Notes under the pieces: model-generated
Seen by the model: only the letters and a program-made list of their open reading frames with translations
Told to the model about the DNA's origin: nothing
The model's database searches: none
Part shown: positions 19,085-27,997 of the stretch, in pieces
Numbering within the stretch: position 1 is the stretch's first letter
Layout of the letters: the number at the start of each line of letters is the position of its first letter
NCBI GenBank assembly: GCA_903940425.1
Contig: CAJAKX010000255.1
Span: 1-36,948, forward strand
Source: an uncultured Opitutia bacterium
GTDB lineage: Bacteria > Verrucomicrobiota > Verrucomicrobiia > Opitutales > Opitutaceae
Length of the DNA: 36,948 nt
Reading direction: 5' to 3'
Position numbers and translations under genes: made by a program

Positions 19085-20380
19085 ATGCGCACGCTCCGCC
19101 ACGGTTCCCGCAACTTTCGCTCCCAGCTGGCCGCCTTCTGCCGGGGGGCGGCGCCGTCGCGGCAGATGCAGGCGGCGGTCGCCGCCATCCTTGACGACAT
19201 CCGCGCGCGCGGCGACACCGCCATTGTCCACCATGCCGCGCGCATCGATGGCGCCAGACTCACACCCGCCCGGTTCCGGGTAAAACCATCCGAATTGGCC
19301 CGCGCCGCGAAGATGCTGCCGCCCCGCGACCGCATTGCCCTCGAGGTCGCCCGCGCCAGCGTTCAAGCCTACAACCGGCTGACCCTCCCGCGCGACTGGA
19401 TGGGAAGCAACCGCCAGCATGCCCGGGTGGGGGAGAAGTACGACCCGATCCGTCGCATCGGCATCAATATCCCCGGCGGGCAGGTGCCGCTGGTCTCGAC
19501 GGTGGTGATGACCGTCACGCTCGCCCAGATCGCGCAGGTGCCCGAGATCGCCATCTTCACACCTTGCAACCGCGAGGGGCGCGTGGCCGACGGCCTCCTC
19601 GCCACGCTGCATCTCTGCGGAGTCACCGAGGTCTACCGCATCGGCGGGGTTTACGGCGTGGGCGCGATGGCCTACGGCACCCGGACCATCCCGGCGGTCG
19701 ACAAAATTTTTGGCCCCAGCAACGCCTATGTTTGCGAAGCCATGCGCCAGGTCTTCGGCACCGTCGGCGTGGGCGGCCTGCCCGGGCCGAGCGAACTCAT
19801 GGTCATCGCGGACGGCACCGCGCGTCCCGATTACGCCGCCGCCGACCTGCTGGCCCAGGCCGAGCATGGCTCGGGCCGGGAGAAGATCTACCTCGTGGCC
19901 ACGGCGCCGCGCGTGCTGGCCGCCGTCGCCGCCGAAATCAAGGCCCAGCTCAAACTCATTACCCGGGCCGGGATTGTGCGCCGGGTGCTCGCCAGCGGGT
20001 TTCTCGCCATCGAGGTGAAAACCCTCGATCAGGCTGCCGAGGTGGCCAACTACGTCGCGCCGGAACACCTTGAACTGCTCGTGACCGCGCGCGCGGTTCC
20101 CCGGCTGAGCGAAAAAATCACCACCGCTGGCGCCATCATGATCGGCAACGACACACCCACCGCGCTGGGCGATTTCATCGCCGGACCCAGTCATGTGCTG
20201 CCCACCGGCCGGAGCGGCCGTTTTTCCAGCGGCCTGCGCGTGACGGACTTTATGCGCCGCACGAGCCTGATGCACTACCATCGCACCAGTCTGCGCCGGG
20301 CCGCGCCGGTGGTGGCCGCCTTTGCCGCCATGGAGCAGCTCGACGCCCACGGCCGCTCGGTGGAGATCCGAAACATGTAG
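19085..20380 (+). CDS. hisD: Histidinol dehydrogenase
   Basis: RRIGINIPGGQVPLVSTVVMT; GVYGVGAMAYGT; DKIFGPSNAYV; GPSELMVIADGTARPDYAAADLLAQAEHG; DFIAGPSHVLPTGRSGRF. Confidence 0.97.
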   Translation: MRTLRHGSRNFRSQLAAFCRGAAPSRQMQAAVAAILDDIRARGDTAIVHHAARIDGARLTPARFRVKPSELARAAKMLPPRDRIALEVARASVQAYNRLTLPRDWMGSNRQHARVGEKYDPIRRIGINIPGGQVPLVSTVVMTVTLAQIAQVPEIAIFTPCNREGRVADGLLATLHLCGVTEVYRIGGVYGVGAMAYGTRTIPAVDKIFGPSNAYVCEAMRQVFGTVGVGGLPGPSELMVIADGTARPDYAAADLLAQAEHGSGREKIYLVATAPRVLAAVAAEIKAQLKLITRAGIVRRVLASGFLAIEVKTLDQAAEVANYVAPEHLELLVTARAVPRLSEKITTAGAIMIGNDTPTALGDFIAGPSHVLPTGRSGRFSSGLRVTDFMRRTSLMHYHRTSLRRAAPVVAAFAAMEQLDAHGRSVEIRNM

Positions 20381-20442
20381 GAGCGTTCTGCTGGCCAGCA
20401 GAATGCTCGCGATCCTTTGTCGCCTGCAAACAGGCTCCTACA
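20376..20442 (+). repeat. REP/BIME-like double palindrome overlapping the hisD stop codon
   Basis: Terminal 9-bp perfect inverted repeat TGTAGGAGC (20376-20384) / GCTCCTACA (20434-20442); inside it a 28-nt palindrome GAGCGTTCTGCTGG|CCAGCAGAATGCTC (20381-20408, one G-T pair) and a second hairpin GCCTG-CAAA-CAGGC (20422-20435). Confidence 0.8.
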
Positions 20443-20453
20443 GTTTCATTCCG

Positions 20454-21572
20454 ATGCCCTCCCGAAATCCAAAATCCAAGATCCAAGATCTGGCGCTGCC
20501 CCATGTGGCGGCGTTGCATGCCTACACGCCCGGCCTCCAGCCCGGCGAACCGGGCTGGATCAAACTCAACACCAACGAAAGTCCGTACCCGCCCAGTCCA
20601 CGGGTCGTGGAGGCGTTGCGCCGCGAAATCGGCGAAGACGGGGCCTCCCTGCGCCTTTACCCGAATCCCGCGAGTACGGCCCTGCGCGAGGCTGTCGCCC
20701 GCCTGCACGGGCTCGGGGCGGACCAGGTGTTCATCGGCAACGGCGCCGACGACGTCCTCAACCTCCTCGTGCGCTGTTTCTGTGCGCCGGCGTCCGCGGC
20801 GGGCTTCACCCTGCCGAGCTATTCGCTTTATCCGGTGCTGGTCGGCATCCAGGACGGGCGCGCCGTCTCGCTTGATTTCGACCGTTCGATGAAGCTGCCG
20901 GTGGACGCCATTGCCGCGTCGGCCGCGAAGGTTTTCTTTCTCACGTCGCCCAACGCGCCGACCGGGGTCGGTTTCCGCACGGCGGACATCGAGGCGATCC
21001 TGCTCCGTTTCCACGGATTGCTGGTGGTGGACGAGACGTATGCGGCTTTTGCCGAGGAGAACGCCGCCGGTCTCCTGCCCCAACACCCCACGCTCTGCAT
21101 CGTCCGCACGCTCTCCAAGTCGCATTGCCTGGCCGGCATGCGCGTGGGGTATGCGCTGGCGCGCCCCGAGGTGATCGGCCTGCTCGACCGTGTAAAGGAC
21201 AGCTACAACGTCAGCCGCCTCGCCCAGGCCGCGGCCCTGGCAGCCTTGGGCGATCCCGATTACTACGCGGCGCTGGTCCGGAAGATCAAGGCGACGCGCG
21301 ATCGCGTCCACGGGCAGTGGACGACCAAGCTCGGCTGGTTCACCCAGCCTTCACAGGCCAACTTCCTCTTTACCGAACCGCGGGACCGCGCCGGCCGCAC
21401 CGGCCCGGAGGTGGCCCGGGGGCTTTATGACTTCCTTTATGCCCGCAAAATCCTTGTCCGGCACTTCGGGAGCCACGCCTTGACCTCCTCCTTCCTCCGC
21501 ATCAGCGTCGGCACCGACGAAGCAATGCTCGTCCTGCAGGAGAACCTCGAGGCATGGCTAAAACACGCGTAG
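20454..21572 (+). CDS. hisC: Histidinol-phosphate aminotransferase
   Basis: [86 protein letters not shown]. Confidence 0.95.
   Translation: MPSRNPKSKIQDLALPHVAALHAYTPGLQPGEPGWIKLNTNESPYPPSPRVVEALRREIGEDGASLRLYPNPASTALREAVARLHGLGADQVFIGNGADDVLNLLVRCFCAPASAAGFTLPSYSLYPVLVGIQDGRAVSLDFDRSMKLPVDAIAASAAKVFFLTSPNAPTGVGFRTADIEAILLRFHGLLVVDETYAAFAEENAAGLLPQHPTLCIVRTLSKSHCLAGMRVGYALARPEVIGLLDRVKDSYNVSRLAQAAALAALGDPDYYAALVRKIKATRDRVHGQWTTKLGWFTQPSQANFLFTEPRDRAGRTGPEVARGLYDFLYARKILVRHFGSHALTSSFLRISVGTDEAMLVLQENLEAWLKHA
20465..20492 (+). repeat. Heptad array H3: AAATCCA AAATCCA AGATCCA AGATCTG
   Basis: Four contiguous 7-mers inside the predicted 5' end of hisC. Confidence 0.75.
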
Positions 21573-22150
21573 CAACTCTCTCGCGCAAGACCGCCGAGAC
21601 CGACATCACCGTGAAGCTCACGGTGGACGGCAAGGGCATGTCGAAAATCGACACGGGCATCCCGTTCTTCGACCACATGCTCACGCTGTTTGCCAAGCAC
21701 GGGCTGTTCGACCTCGAGGTGAAGGCCCGCGGCGACGTGGCCGTCGACTACCACCATACCGTCGAGGACGTCGGCATCGTGCTGGGCGAGGCTTTCAAGA
21801 CCGCGCTGGGCGACAAGCTCGGCCTCAAGCGCTACGGCTTTTTCATCCTGCCGATGGACGAGGCGCTGGCCCGCGTGGTCATCGATCTTGGCGGCCGGCC
21901 CCACCTTGTCTACGACGTCAGCGCGCCGACGATGTTTGTGCGCGATTTCAACCTGGCGCTGGTGAAGGAATTTTTCCGCGCGTTCGCCAACACGGTCGGC
22001 GCCAACGTGCACGTGAAGCTCGTCTACGGCGAGGAGCCGCATCACGTGGTCGAGGCCGTTTTCAAGAGTTTCGCCCGCGCGCTTGACGCCGCCTCGCAGA
22101 TCGAGCCCCGCGCGGCGGACCGGCTGCCGTCGACCAAGGGGAAGCTCTGA
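21554..22150 (+). CDS. hisB: Imidazoleglycerol-phosphate dehydratase
   Basis: [49 protein letters not shown]. Confidence 0.97.
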   Translation: MAKTRVATLSRKTAETDITVKLTVDGKGMSKIDTGIPFFDHMLTLFAKHGLFDLEVKARGDVAVDYHHTVEDVGIVLGEAFKTALGDKLGLKRYGFFILPMDEALARVVIDLGGRPHLVYDVSAPTMFVRDFNLALVKEFFRAFANTVGANVHVKLVYGEEPHHVVEAVFKSFARALDAASQIEPRAADRLPSTKGKL

Positions 22151-22153
22151 TCA

Positions 22154-22181
22154 AGTTTTGAGCTTTGCGTTTTGAGTTTTG
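22154..22181 (+). repeat. Heptad array H4-left: AGTTTTG AGCTTTG CGTTTTG AGTTTTG
   Basis: Four contiguous 7-mers after the hisB stop. Confidence 0.8.
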
Positions 22182-22215
22182 GGTGGCGATCCCCCCTCAA
22201 CTCGGCACTGGCGCA

Positions 22216-22236
22216 ACGCAAAACCCACAACCCAAA
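22216..22236 (+). repeat. Heptad array H4-right (inverted): ACGCAAA ACCCACA ACCCAAA
   Basis: Reverse complement gives TTTGGGT TGTGGGT TTTGCGT, same unit family as H4-left; ends just before the hisH start. Confidence 0.75.
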
Positions 22237-22239
22237 ACC

Positions 22240-22893
22240 ATGAGTTTGGCCCCGCCCATGCTCGCCGTCATCGACAACGGCATCTGCAATCTCCGCAGCG
22301 TCACCAAGGCCGTCGAGGCCGTGGGCGGCGCCGTGCGCGTCGTGCGCACGCCGGCGGAGATGGCCGCGGCGCGCGCCGCCGGTCTCATCCTGCCGGGCGT
22401 GGGGGCGCTGCGCGATTGCGTGGCCGCGCTGCAGGCGACCGGCCTCGACGCCACGGTGCGCGACTGGATCGCCGCCGACCGGCCCTTCCTTGGCGTATGC
22501 CTCGGGATGCAGGCGTTGTTCGAGCACTCGGAGGAAGGCGGGGGTGTGACCGGACTCGGCATTTTCCCCGGACGGGTGGTGCGTTTTCAGCGTCCGCCGG
22601 AGTTCAAGGTGCCGCACATGGGCTGGAACACCGTGCGCTTCGTCCGGCTGGGGACTCCGCTCCAAACCGGCCTGCGCGACGAAGGCGAGGCCTTCTATTT
22701 TGTGCACAGCTATTATGTCGTGCCCGCGGAACGCGCGCTCGTGCTGGCGGAATGCGATTATGGCGGCCCGTTCGTGGCGGCCATTGTCCGGGGTTATTGC
22801 TACGGGACGCAATTCCACCCCGAGAAAAGCCAGGCCCGGGGATTGCAGATCTACCGGAATTTCGTTGCGCTCGCCGCCGCCCGCCAGGCTTGA
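22240..22893 (+). CDS. hisH: Imidazole glycerol phosphate synthase glutaminase subunit
   Basis: AVIDNGICNLRSVTKAVEAVGG; LPGVGALRDCVAAL; FLGVCLGMQALFEHSEEG; GTQFHPEKSQARGLQIYRNF. Start 22240 or 22258. Confidence 0.95.
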   Translation: MSLAPPMLAVIDNGICNLRSVTKAVEAVGGAVRVVRTPAEMAAARAAGLILPGVGALRDCVAALQATGLDATVRDWIAADRPFLGVCLGMQALFEHSEEGGGVTGLGIFPGRVVRFQRPPEFKVPHMGWNTVRFVRLGTPLQTGLRDEGEAFYFVHSYYVVPAERALVLAECDYGGPFVAAIVRGYCYGTQFHPEKSQARGLQIYRNFVALAAARQA

Positions 22894-22987
22894 GAAGCCG
22901 GGACTGCCGGGGCCGGCGCCGGTGAGAGACGGGAACCTGGCGCGAACATTGGTTGCATCGGAAAAATAATTGGCTCTTTATTATTCC

Positions 22988-24289
22988 ATGCCTCCGCAAG
23001 CCACCCTCAAGCTCGACAACAAGGACTATGATCTTCCCGTCATCACCGGCACGGAGGGCGAGAAGGCGGTCGACTTCCGCAACCTGCGCAGCGACTCCGG
23101 TTATGTCTCCTTTGACGAGGGCTACGGCAACACCGGCTCCTGCCTGAGCGCCGTCACCTTCATCGACGGCGAGGCGGGCATTCTCCGCTACCGCGGCTAT
23201 CCCATCGAGCAGCTTGCCGAGTATTCCTCCTTCATCGAGACGGCCTACCTCATCATCAACGGGGAGCTGCCGATTCCGGCGCAGCGCAAGCGGTTCTCCC
23301 AACTGCTCACGGAGAATTCGCCCATCCACTCGGGCATGGAGCACCTCTTCGAGGGTTTCCCGGCCGACGCCCATCCCATGGCGATCCTTTCGGCGATGCT
23401 GAACTCGCTGGGGTCCTACTATCCGCATCTCGCCACCAACGACCACCAGCACGACCTGGAAAACTTTGAGGAGACCTCGGCCATCATCATCTCCAAGGTG
23501 CGCACGATCGCGGCCTACTCATATCGCGCCAGCCGCGGCCTGCCTTACATTCATCCGCGCCGCGACCTGCCCTATTGCGAGAACTTCCTGCACATGATGT
23601 TCTCGACCCCCTACGAGCCCTACATCGCGCTCCCGGAGGTCGCCCAGGCCCTCAATCTGTTCCTGCTGCTGCACGCCGACCACGAGCAGAATTGCAGCAC
23701 TTCGACCGTGCGCATGGTGGCCTCCAGCGGCGCCAACCTGTTCGCCTCCACCGCGGCCGGGGTCTGCGCCCTCTGGGGACCGCTGCATGGCGGCGCCAAC
23801 ATGGCGGTGATCGAGATGCTCAAGAGCATTCACGCCGAGGGTGACGACGGCACCAAGTTCATCGAGCAGGCCAAGCTGGGCAAGGCGGACAAGCGCCTCA
23901 TGGGCTTCGGGCACCGCGTCTACAAGCACTACGACCCCCGCGCGAAGATCATCAAGGAGAGTTTCTACAGCGCCCTGGCCAGCCTCGGCATCAAGAACGA
24001 CCCGCTCCTCAACATCGCCATGCGCCTCGAGGAGGCCGCCCTCAGGGACGACTACTTCCTCTCGCGCAAGCTGTATCCGAACGTCGACTTCTACTCCGGC
24101 CTGATCATGCGGGCCATCGGCATCCCGGAAAACATGTTCACCGTCATGTTTGCCATCGGCCGCATGCCCGGTTGGATCGCCAATTGGAAGGAGGTCGCCG
24201 CCAACCCCAAGGGCCGCATCTACCGCCCGCGCCAAATCTACGTCGGCCCGCAGCAGCGCGACTACGTGCCGCCGCACAAGCGGAAGTAG
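22988..24289 (+). CDS. gltA: Citrate synthase
   Basis: [107 protein letters not shown]. Confidence 0.97.
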   Translation: MPPQATLKLDNKDYDLPVITGTEGEKAVDFRNLRSDSGYVSFDEGYGNTGSCLSAVTFIDGEAGILRYRGYPIEQLAEYSSFIETAYLIINGELPIPAQRKRFSQLLTENSPIHSGMEHLFEGFPADAHPMAILSAMLNSLGSYYPHLATNDHQHDLENFEETSAIIISKVRTIAAYSYRASRGLPYIHPRRDLPYCENFLHMMFSTPYEPYIALPEVAQALNLFLLLHADHEQNCSTSTVRMVASSGANLFASTAAGVCALWGPLHGGANMAVIEMLKSIHAEGDDGTKFIEQAKLGKADKRLMGFGHRVYKHYDPRAKIIKESFYSALASLGIKNDPLLNIAMRLEEAALRDDYFLSRKLYPNVDFYSGLIMRAIGIPENMFTVMFAIGRMPGWIANWKEVAANPKGRIYRPRQIYVGPQQRDYVPPHKRK

Positions 24290-24313
24290 GCACGACCCGG
24301 CGGACGACAAAAC

Positions 24314-24328
24314 GCTCCGCGGCGGAGC
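24314..24328. terminator. Candidate hairpin GCTCCG-CGG-CGGAGC between convergent genes
   Basis: 6-bp perfect stem, 3-nt loop; no clear U-tract. Confidence 0.4.
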
Positions 24329-24348
24329 CGCCGCCCGACGACGGTTGT

Positions 24349-25101
24349 TCAGCCAGCCTTCTTTTCCGGCGGGGCGCGGAAGATGTCGTCCAGCTCCAGC
24401 CCGGTCAGGGCTTTGATGCCATGCAGCAGCCGCCAGAGCACCAGCATCATCATCGCCATGCTCGGCAGCACGATCACCGGCCAGCTCACCAGATGCATCT
24501 TTGCCAGCTCGCCGTTGAACGCCGCGGTGCCCGGCTGACTCCTGATGAGATGGCGGGCCAGAAAAAAGTTCAGGACCGCGCTTACAAAAAACGACAGCGA
24601 GAGCAGACCGGTGGCTCGTCGCAACAAGCCGGTGAACTCGGTCTGCGTGCCGCGTGCCGTCAGTTCCGCATCCACTTTTTCCACGTCGATCACCTGCGGA
24701 TTGTAGAGCAGCTCGTTCACCAGCGGGGTCTTCGCCCGCATCGAGGCCAGCACGGCGAGACCGATGATGCCGGGGATGGCGGCGTCCTTTACCGCAAACC
24801 AGAATCCCCCCACCTTCATCAGGCCGAACCCGCCGGAGATGAGCACGCTCGCAAAGCCGATGATCGAGATGAAGTTCCAGCGCCGCCGGGCGGCAAAATC
24901 ATGGAGGCCATAGCCGACGGGAAATCCGAGGGCGATGACCAGCCCCCATTTGGGACCAAGCCATTTCTCGCCACTGAATCCTGCAAGGATCACCGTCGGT
25001 ATGACGACGTTGCAGACTAGATTGAACAGCAGGTTTTCAGGCTTGGGCCGCGGGGTGGTCACGGAGAGATTGAATTCGGAGGGCACGAAGCCAGCAAGCA
25101 T
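24349..25101 (-). CDS. VC0807-like integral membrane protein
   Basis: NLLFNLVCNVVIPTVILAGFSGEKWLGPKWGLVIALGFPVGYGLHDFAARRRWNFISIIGFASVLISGGFGLMKVGGFWFAVKDAAIPGIIGLAVL; start ATG at 25101; the track's extension to 25980 is antisense to pdxJ. Confidence 0.75.
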   Translation of the reverse strand: MLAGFVPSEFNLSVTTPRPKPENLLFNLVCNVVIPTVILAGFSGEKWLGPKWGLVIALGFPVGYGLHDFAARRRWNFISIIGFASVLISGGFGLMKVGGFWFAVKDAAIPGIIGLAVLASMRAKTPLVNELLYNPQVIDVEKVDAELTARGTQTEFTGLLRRATGLLSLSFFVSAVLNFFLARHLIRSQPGTAAFNGELAKMHLVSWPVIVLPSMAMMMLVLWRLLHGIKALTGLELDDIFRAPPEKKAG

Positions 25102-25173
25102 GCGCTGGCGACTGCAATGATATTTTCGTGGTTTCCTGGCTCCTGAATTTATGCCAGCATCCCCTTTCCCCCC

Positions 25174-25923
25174 ATGATCCTCCTCGGCGTCAACATCGAC
25201 CACTGTGCCACGCTCCGCCAGGCGCGCTACCGCGAAAGCGGCCGCACCACCGGCGGCAATGTGGAACCCGATCCCGTCACGCTTGCCGTCCTCGCCGAGC
25301 GCGCCGGCGCCGACGGCATCACGGTGCACCTGCGCGAGGATCACCGCCACATCCAGGAGCGCGACGTCTGGCGGCTGCGCGAAGCCATCGCGACCCGCCT
25401 CAATCTCGAGATGGCCTGCACGCCGGCCATGACGGAGTTTGCCCTCAAGCTGAAGCCCGACTCGGTCTGTCTTGTGCCCGAAAACCGCAAGGAGATCACC
25501 ACCGAGGGCGGGCTCGATGTCGTGGGCAACGAGGACCGCGTCCGCGCCGTGGTCGAGGCGATGCGCGCCGCGGGCATCGTCACCAGCCTTTTCATCAGTC
25601 CCGACGAGCCGCAGATCGAACTTTCCGCCCGGCTCGGCAGCCCGTGGATTGAGCTGCACACCGGGGCCTATGCCGAGGCCTGTCACTCCCCGCGCCGCCC
25701 GGCGGAGCTGGAGCGCCTCCGCCGCGGGGCGGCGCTGGCCCACCAGCTGGGACTGGTGGTGAACGCCGGCCACGGCATCAACTACGTCAACATCGCCGAA
25801 ATCCGCACGCTGCCCCACCTGCACGAGCTGAATATCGGTCACAGCATCATCAGCCGCGCCCTCTTCACCGGCGTCGAGGAGGCCGTGCGCGAAATGAAAA
25901 CGCGGATGAACGTGGGCAAGTAG
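25174..25923 (+). CDS. pdxJ: Pyridoxine 5'-phosphate synthase
   Basis: [62 protein letters not shown]. Confidence 0.97.
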   Translation: MILLGVNIDHCATLRQARYRESGRTTGGNVEPDPVTLAVLAERAGADGITVHLREDHRHIQERDVWRLREAIATRLNLEMACTPAMTEFALKLKPDSVCLVPENRKEITTEGGLDVVGNEDRVRAVVEAMRAAGIVTSLFISPDEPQIELSARLGSPWIELHTGAYAEACHSPRRPAELERLRRGAALAHQLGLVVNAGHGINYVNIAEIRTLPHLHELNIGHSIISRALFTGVEEAVREMKTRMNVGK

Positions 25924-25948
25924 CGAGCATCGAGTAGCGAGCATTGAG
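25921..25948 (+). repeat. Heptad array H5-left: TAGCGAG CATCGAG TAGCGAG CATTGAG
   Basis: Four contiguous 7-mers; first unit contains the pdxJ TAG stop codon. Confidence 0.8.
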
Positions 25949-25972
25949 CATCTTGCCGTCGCCGTCTCCCTT

Positions 25973-26000
25973 CTACTCACTACCCGCTACTCACTACTTC
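25973..26000 (+). repeat. Heptad array H5-right (inverted): CTACTCA CTACCCG CTACTCA CTACTTC
   Basis: Reverse complement carries TAGTGAG TAGCGGG TAGTGAG units, matching H5-left; ends 3 nt before the acpS ATG. Confidence 0.8.
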
Positions 26001-26003
26001 CTC

Positions 26004-26420
26004 ATGAACCTCACTCTGCCTCCCGGCGGGATCCTGCTCGGCCTCGGCTGCGACGTCATCGAGGTCGAGCGCGTCCGTGGCGTGCTCGACCGGCAGGGCG
26101 GGCGCTTTCTCCAGCGCGTGTTCACCGACGAGGAACGCGCCTACTGCTTCGACCGTAAATTCCCCCACCGGCACCTGGCGGCGCGCTTCGCCGCCAAGGA
26201 GGCCGTGTCGAAGGCTTTCACCACCGGCATCGGCGCCGAGCTGGGCTGGAAATCGGTCTCCGTCTACCATGGCGCGCGCAACGAGCCGCTCGTGCGCCTC
26301 GACGAGCAGGGCCGGGCGCTGCTCGCCCAGGTCGGCGCCACGCACGTGCACATCTCGCTTTCACACACCGATACACTCGCAATGGCCGTCGCCGCGCTGG
26401 TGCGGCAGCCTCCGGCCTGA
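26004..26420 (+). CDS. acpS: Holo-[acyl-carrier-protein] synthase
   Basis: LGLGCDVIEVERVRGVLDRQGGRFLQRVFTDEERAYC; HLAARFAAKEAVSKAFTTGIGAELGWKSVSV; HISLSHTDTLAMAVAAL. Confidence 0.96.
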   Translation: MNLTLPPGGILLGLGCDVIEVERVRGVLDRQGGRFLQRVFTDEERAYCFDRKFPHRHLAARFAAKEAVSKAFTTGIGAELGWKSVSVYHGARNEPLVRLDEQGRALLAQVGATHVHISLSHTDTLAMAVAALVRQPPA

Positions 26421-26440
26421 GAAGGAGGATTCCTTCCGCC

Positions 26441-27997
26441 ATGAACTCCGCCTGGTCCGATCCCATCCTCCCCTGCGCCGAGGCGAAGGCGCTGGAGACG
26501 CGGCTGTTTGGCGGCGAGGAGGCACGCGAATGGCCGGCGATGCAGCAGGCCGGCGCCGCCGTGGGTCGGGCGGCGCTCGAGGATTTCAAGGAGATCGGCG
26601 GCTTTCCCGCCGCCGGCCGCGTGCTCGTGCTGGCCGGCAAGGGCCACAACGGCGGCGATGCCCTGTTCGCGGCGAAAACCATCCTTGAACAGCATCCGGC
26701 GGCGCAGGCGACCGTGCTGTTTGTCAGCGGGGAACGGGCCCTCCGGCCGCTGGCCTGGCGCGCCTGGCGGGAGCTGCTGCGCATCGCCCCCGGACGGGTG
26801 ACGAAATTGCCTCCGAAAAAGGGGAATCCGGAAGGCCGGGGGGAATACGACCTCTGCCTCGATGGCATCTTCGGCTTCCAGTTTCGTCCGCCTGTGGATG
26901 TCGCCACGGCCGAGGTGCTCCGCCGCGTCAACGCGCATCCCGGCATCCGTCTGCGGGCGGCCGTCGACCTGCCCAGCGGAGTGGGCGGGGAGGCGGGCGA
27001 CATCATCTTCCGCGCCGACTTCACTTATGCCACGGGCAGCGTGAAAGCGCCGTTGCTCGCGGAGCGCCATCGCGACATGGTGGGGCGGCTGCGTTACCTT
27101 GACCTCGGATTTTTTGAGGCGGAAAACAATATCGCGGGTGCGGTCGATCGGGTGCTCAAACCCTCGGTACTCGCTCCACTCGCCGCATTGCGCGCGCCCC
27201 AGTCGGACAAGCGCACCTTCGGACACCTTTTCGTGATCGGCGGGTCCCGCCACTACCCCGGTGCCGTGTTGATGTGCGTGCGGGCCGCACTGCGCAGCGG
27301 GGTGGGGCTGGTCACCGCTTTTGTGCCGGAATCGCTCGCGGCCGCCTACGCGGCGCGCGCCCCGGAGGCCATCTGGGTGGGCTGGCCGGAGACCCCCGCG
27401 GGCAGCCTCGCGCCCGAGGGTCTGCCGCTGTTCCGCGCGCAACTCGAGCGGGCCACCGCGCTGGTCATGGGTCCCGGGCTCGGCCCGGAGCGCGGCGCGC
27501 ACGCCCTGGCCGGCGAAATCGTCAAGCTGACCGATCTGCCGATCGTGCTCGACGCCGACGCACTGCAGCCCGCGGTGCTCGCCGCCGTCCGGGGCGAGCG
27601 CGTCGTCTGTCTGCCGCATGCCGGCGAATTCCAGCGGCTCGCCGGCGGGCGCGAGGCGAATTCCGCCGTGTTGCGCGCCGTCGCGCACGAGACGGGTGCG
27701 ACCGTCGTCCTCAAAGGCCCGGTCACGCGCATCGCCGATGGCGACCGCGTCTACCACAGTTTCTTTGGAGGACCGGTGTTGGCGCGCGGCGGCAGCGGCG
27801 ATCTGCTGGCGGGCCTGGTCGGCGGGCTGCTCGCCCAGTCGACGTGCGAGCCGGTGCCGGCGGCGTGCCGCGGGGTGGTGTGGCATGGTCTCGCCGCCGA
27901 TTTGCTCGCGCGGGACCGCGGCCAGGTGGCGGTGCAGGCGACCCAGTTGCTCGATTATCTTCCCGCCGCCCTCCGGCTCGCGTCCGATGCCCGTTGA
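26441..27997 (+). CDS. nnr: Bifunctional NAD(P)H-hydrate epimerase / ADP-dependent NAD(P)H-hydrate dehydratase
   Basis: N-terminal VLAGKGHNGGDALFAA; C-terminal KRTFGHLFVIGGSRHYPGAVLMCVRAALRSGVGLVTAF, GGPVLARGGSGDLLAGLVGGLLAQ. Confidence 0.93.
   Translation: MNSAWSDPILPCAEAKALETRLFGGEEAREWPAMQQAGAAVGRAALEDFKEIGGFPAAGRVLVLAGKGHNGGDALFAAKTILEQHPAAQATVLFVSGERALRPLAWRAWRELLRIAPGRVTKLPPKKGNPEGRGEYDLCLDGIFGFQFRPPVDVATAEVLRRVNAHPGIRLRAAVDLPSGVGGEAGDIIFRADFTYATGSVKAPLLAERHRDMVGRLRYLDLGFFEAENNIAGAVDRVLKPSVLAPLAALRAPQSDKRTFGHLFVIGGSRHYPGAVLMCVRAALRSGVGLVTAFVPESLAAAYAARAPEAIWVGWPETPAGSLAPEGLPLFRAQLERATALVMGPGLGPERGAHALAGEIVKLTDLPIVLDADALQPAVLAAVRGERVVCLPHAGEFQRLAGGREANSAVLRAVAHETGATVVLKGPVTRIADGDRVYHSFFGGPVLARGGSGDLLAGLVGGLLAQSTCEPVPAACRGVVWHGLAADLLARDRGQVAVQATQLLDYLPAALRLASDAR

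Noticed and set aside
22894-22987. sigma-70 promoter for gltA (TTGCAT...TTTATT)
   Set aside because: AT-rich stretch exists but boxes and spacing fit poorly; not supportable without transcript data.
25102-25980. N-terminal extension of the minus ORF 24349-25980
   Set aside because: Antisense to pdxJ; the membrane protein homology begins after the ATG at 25101.
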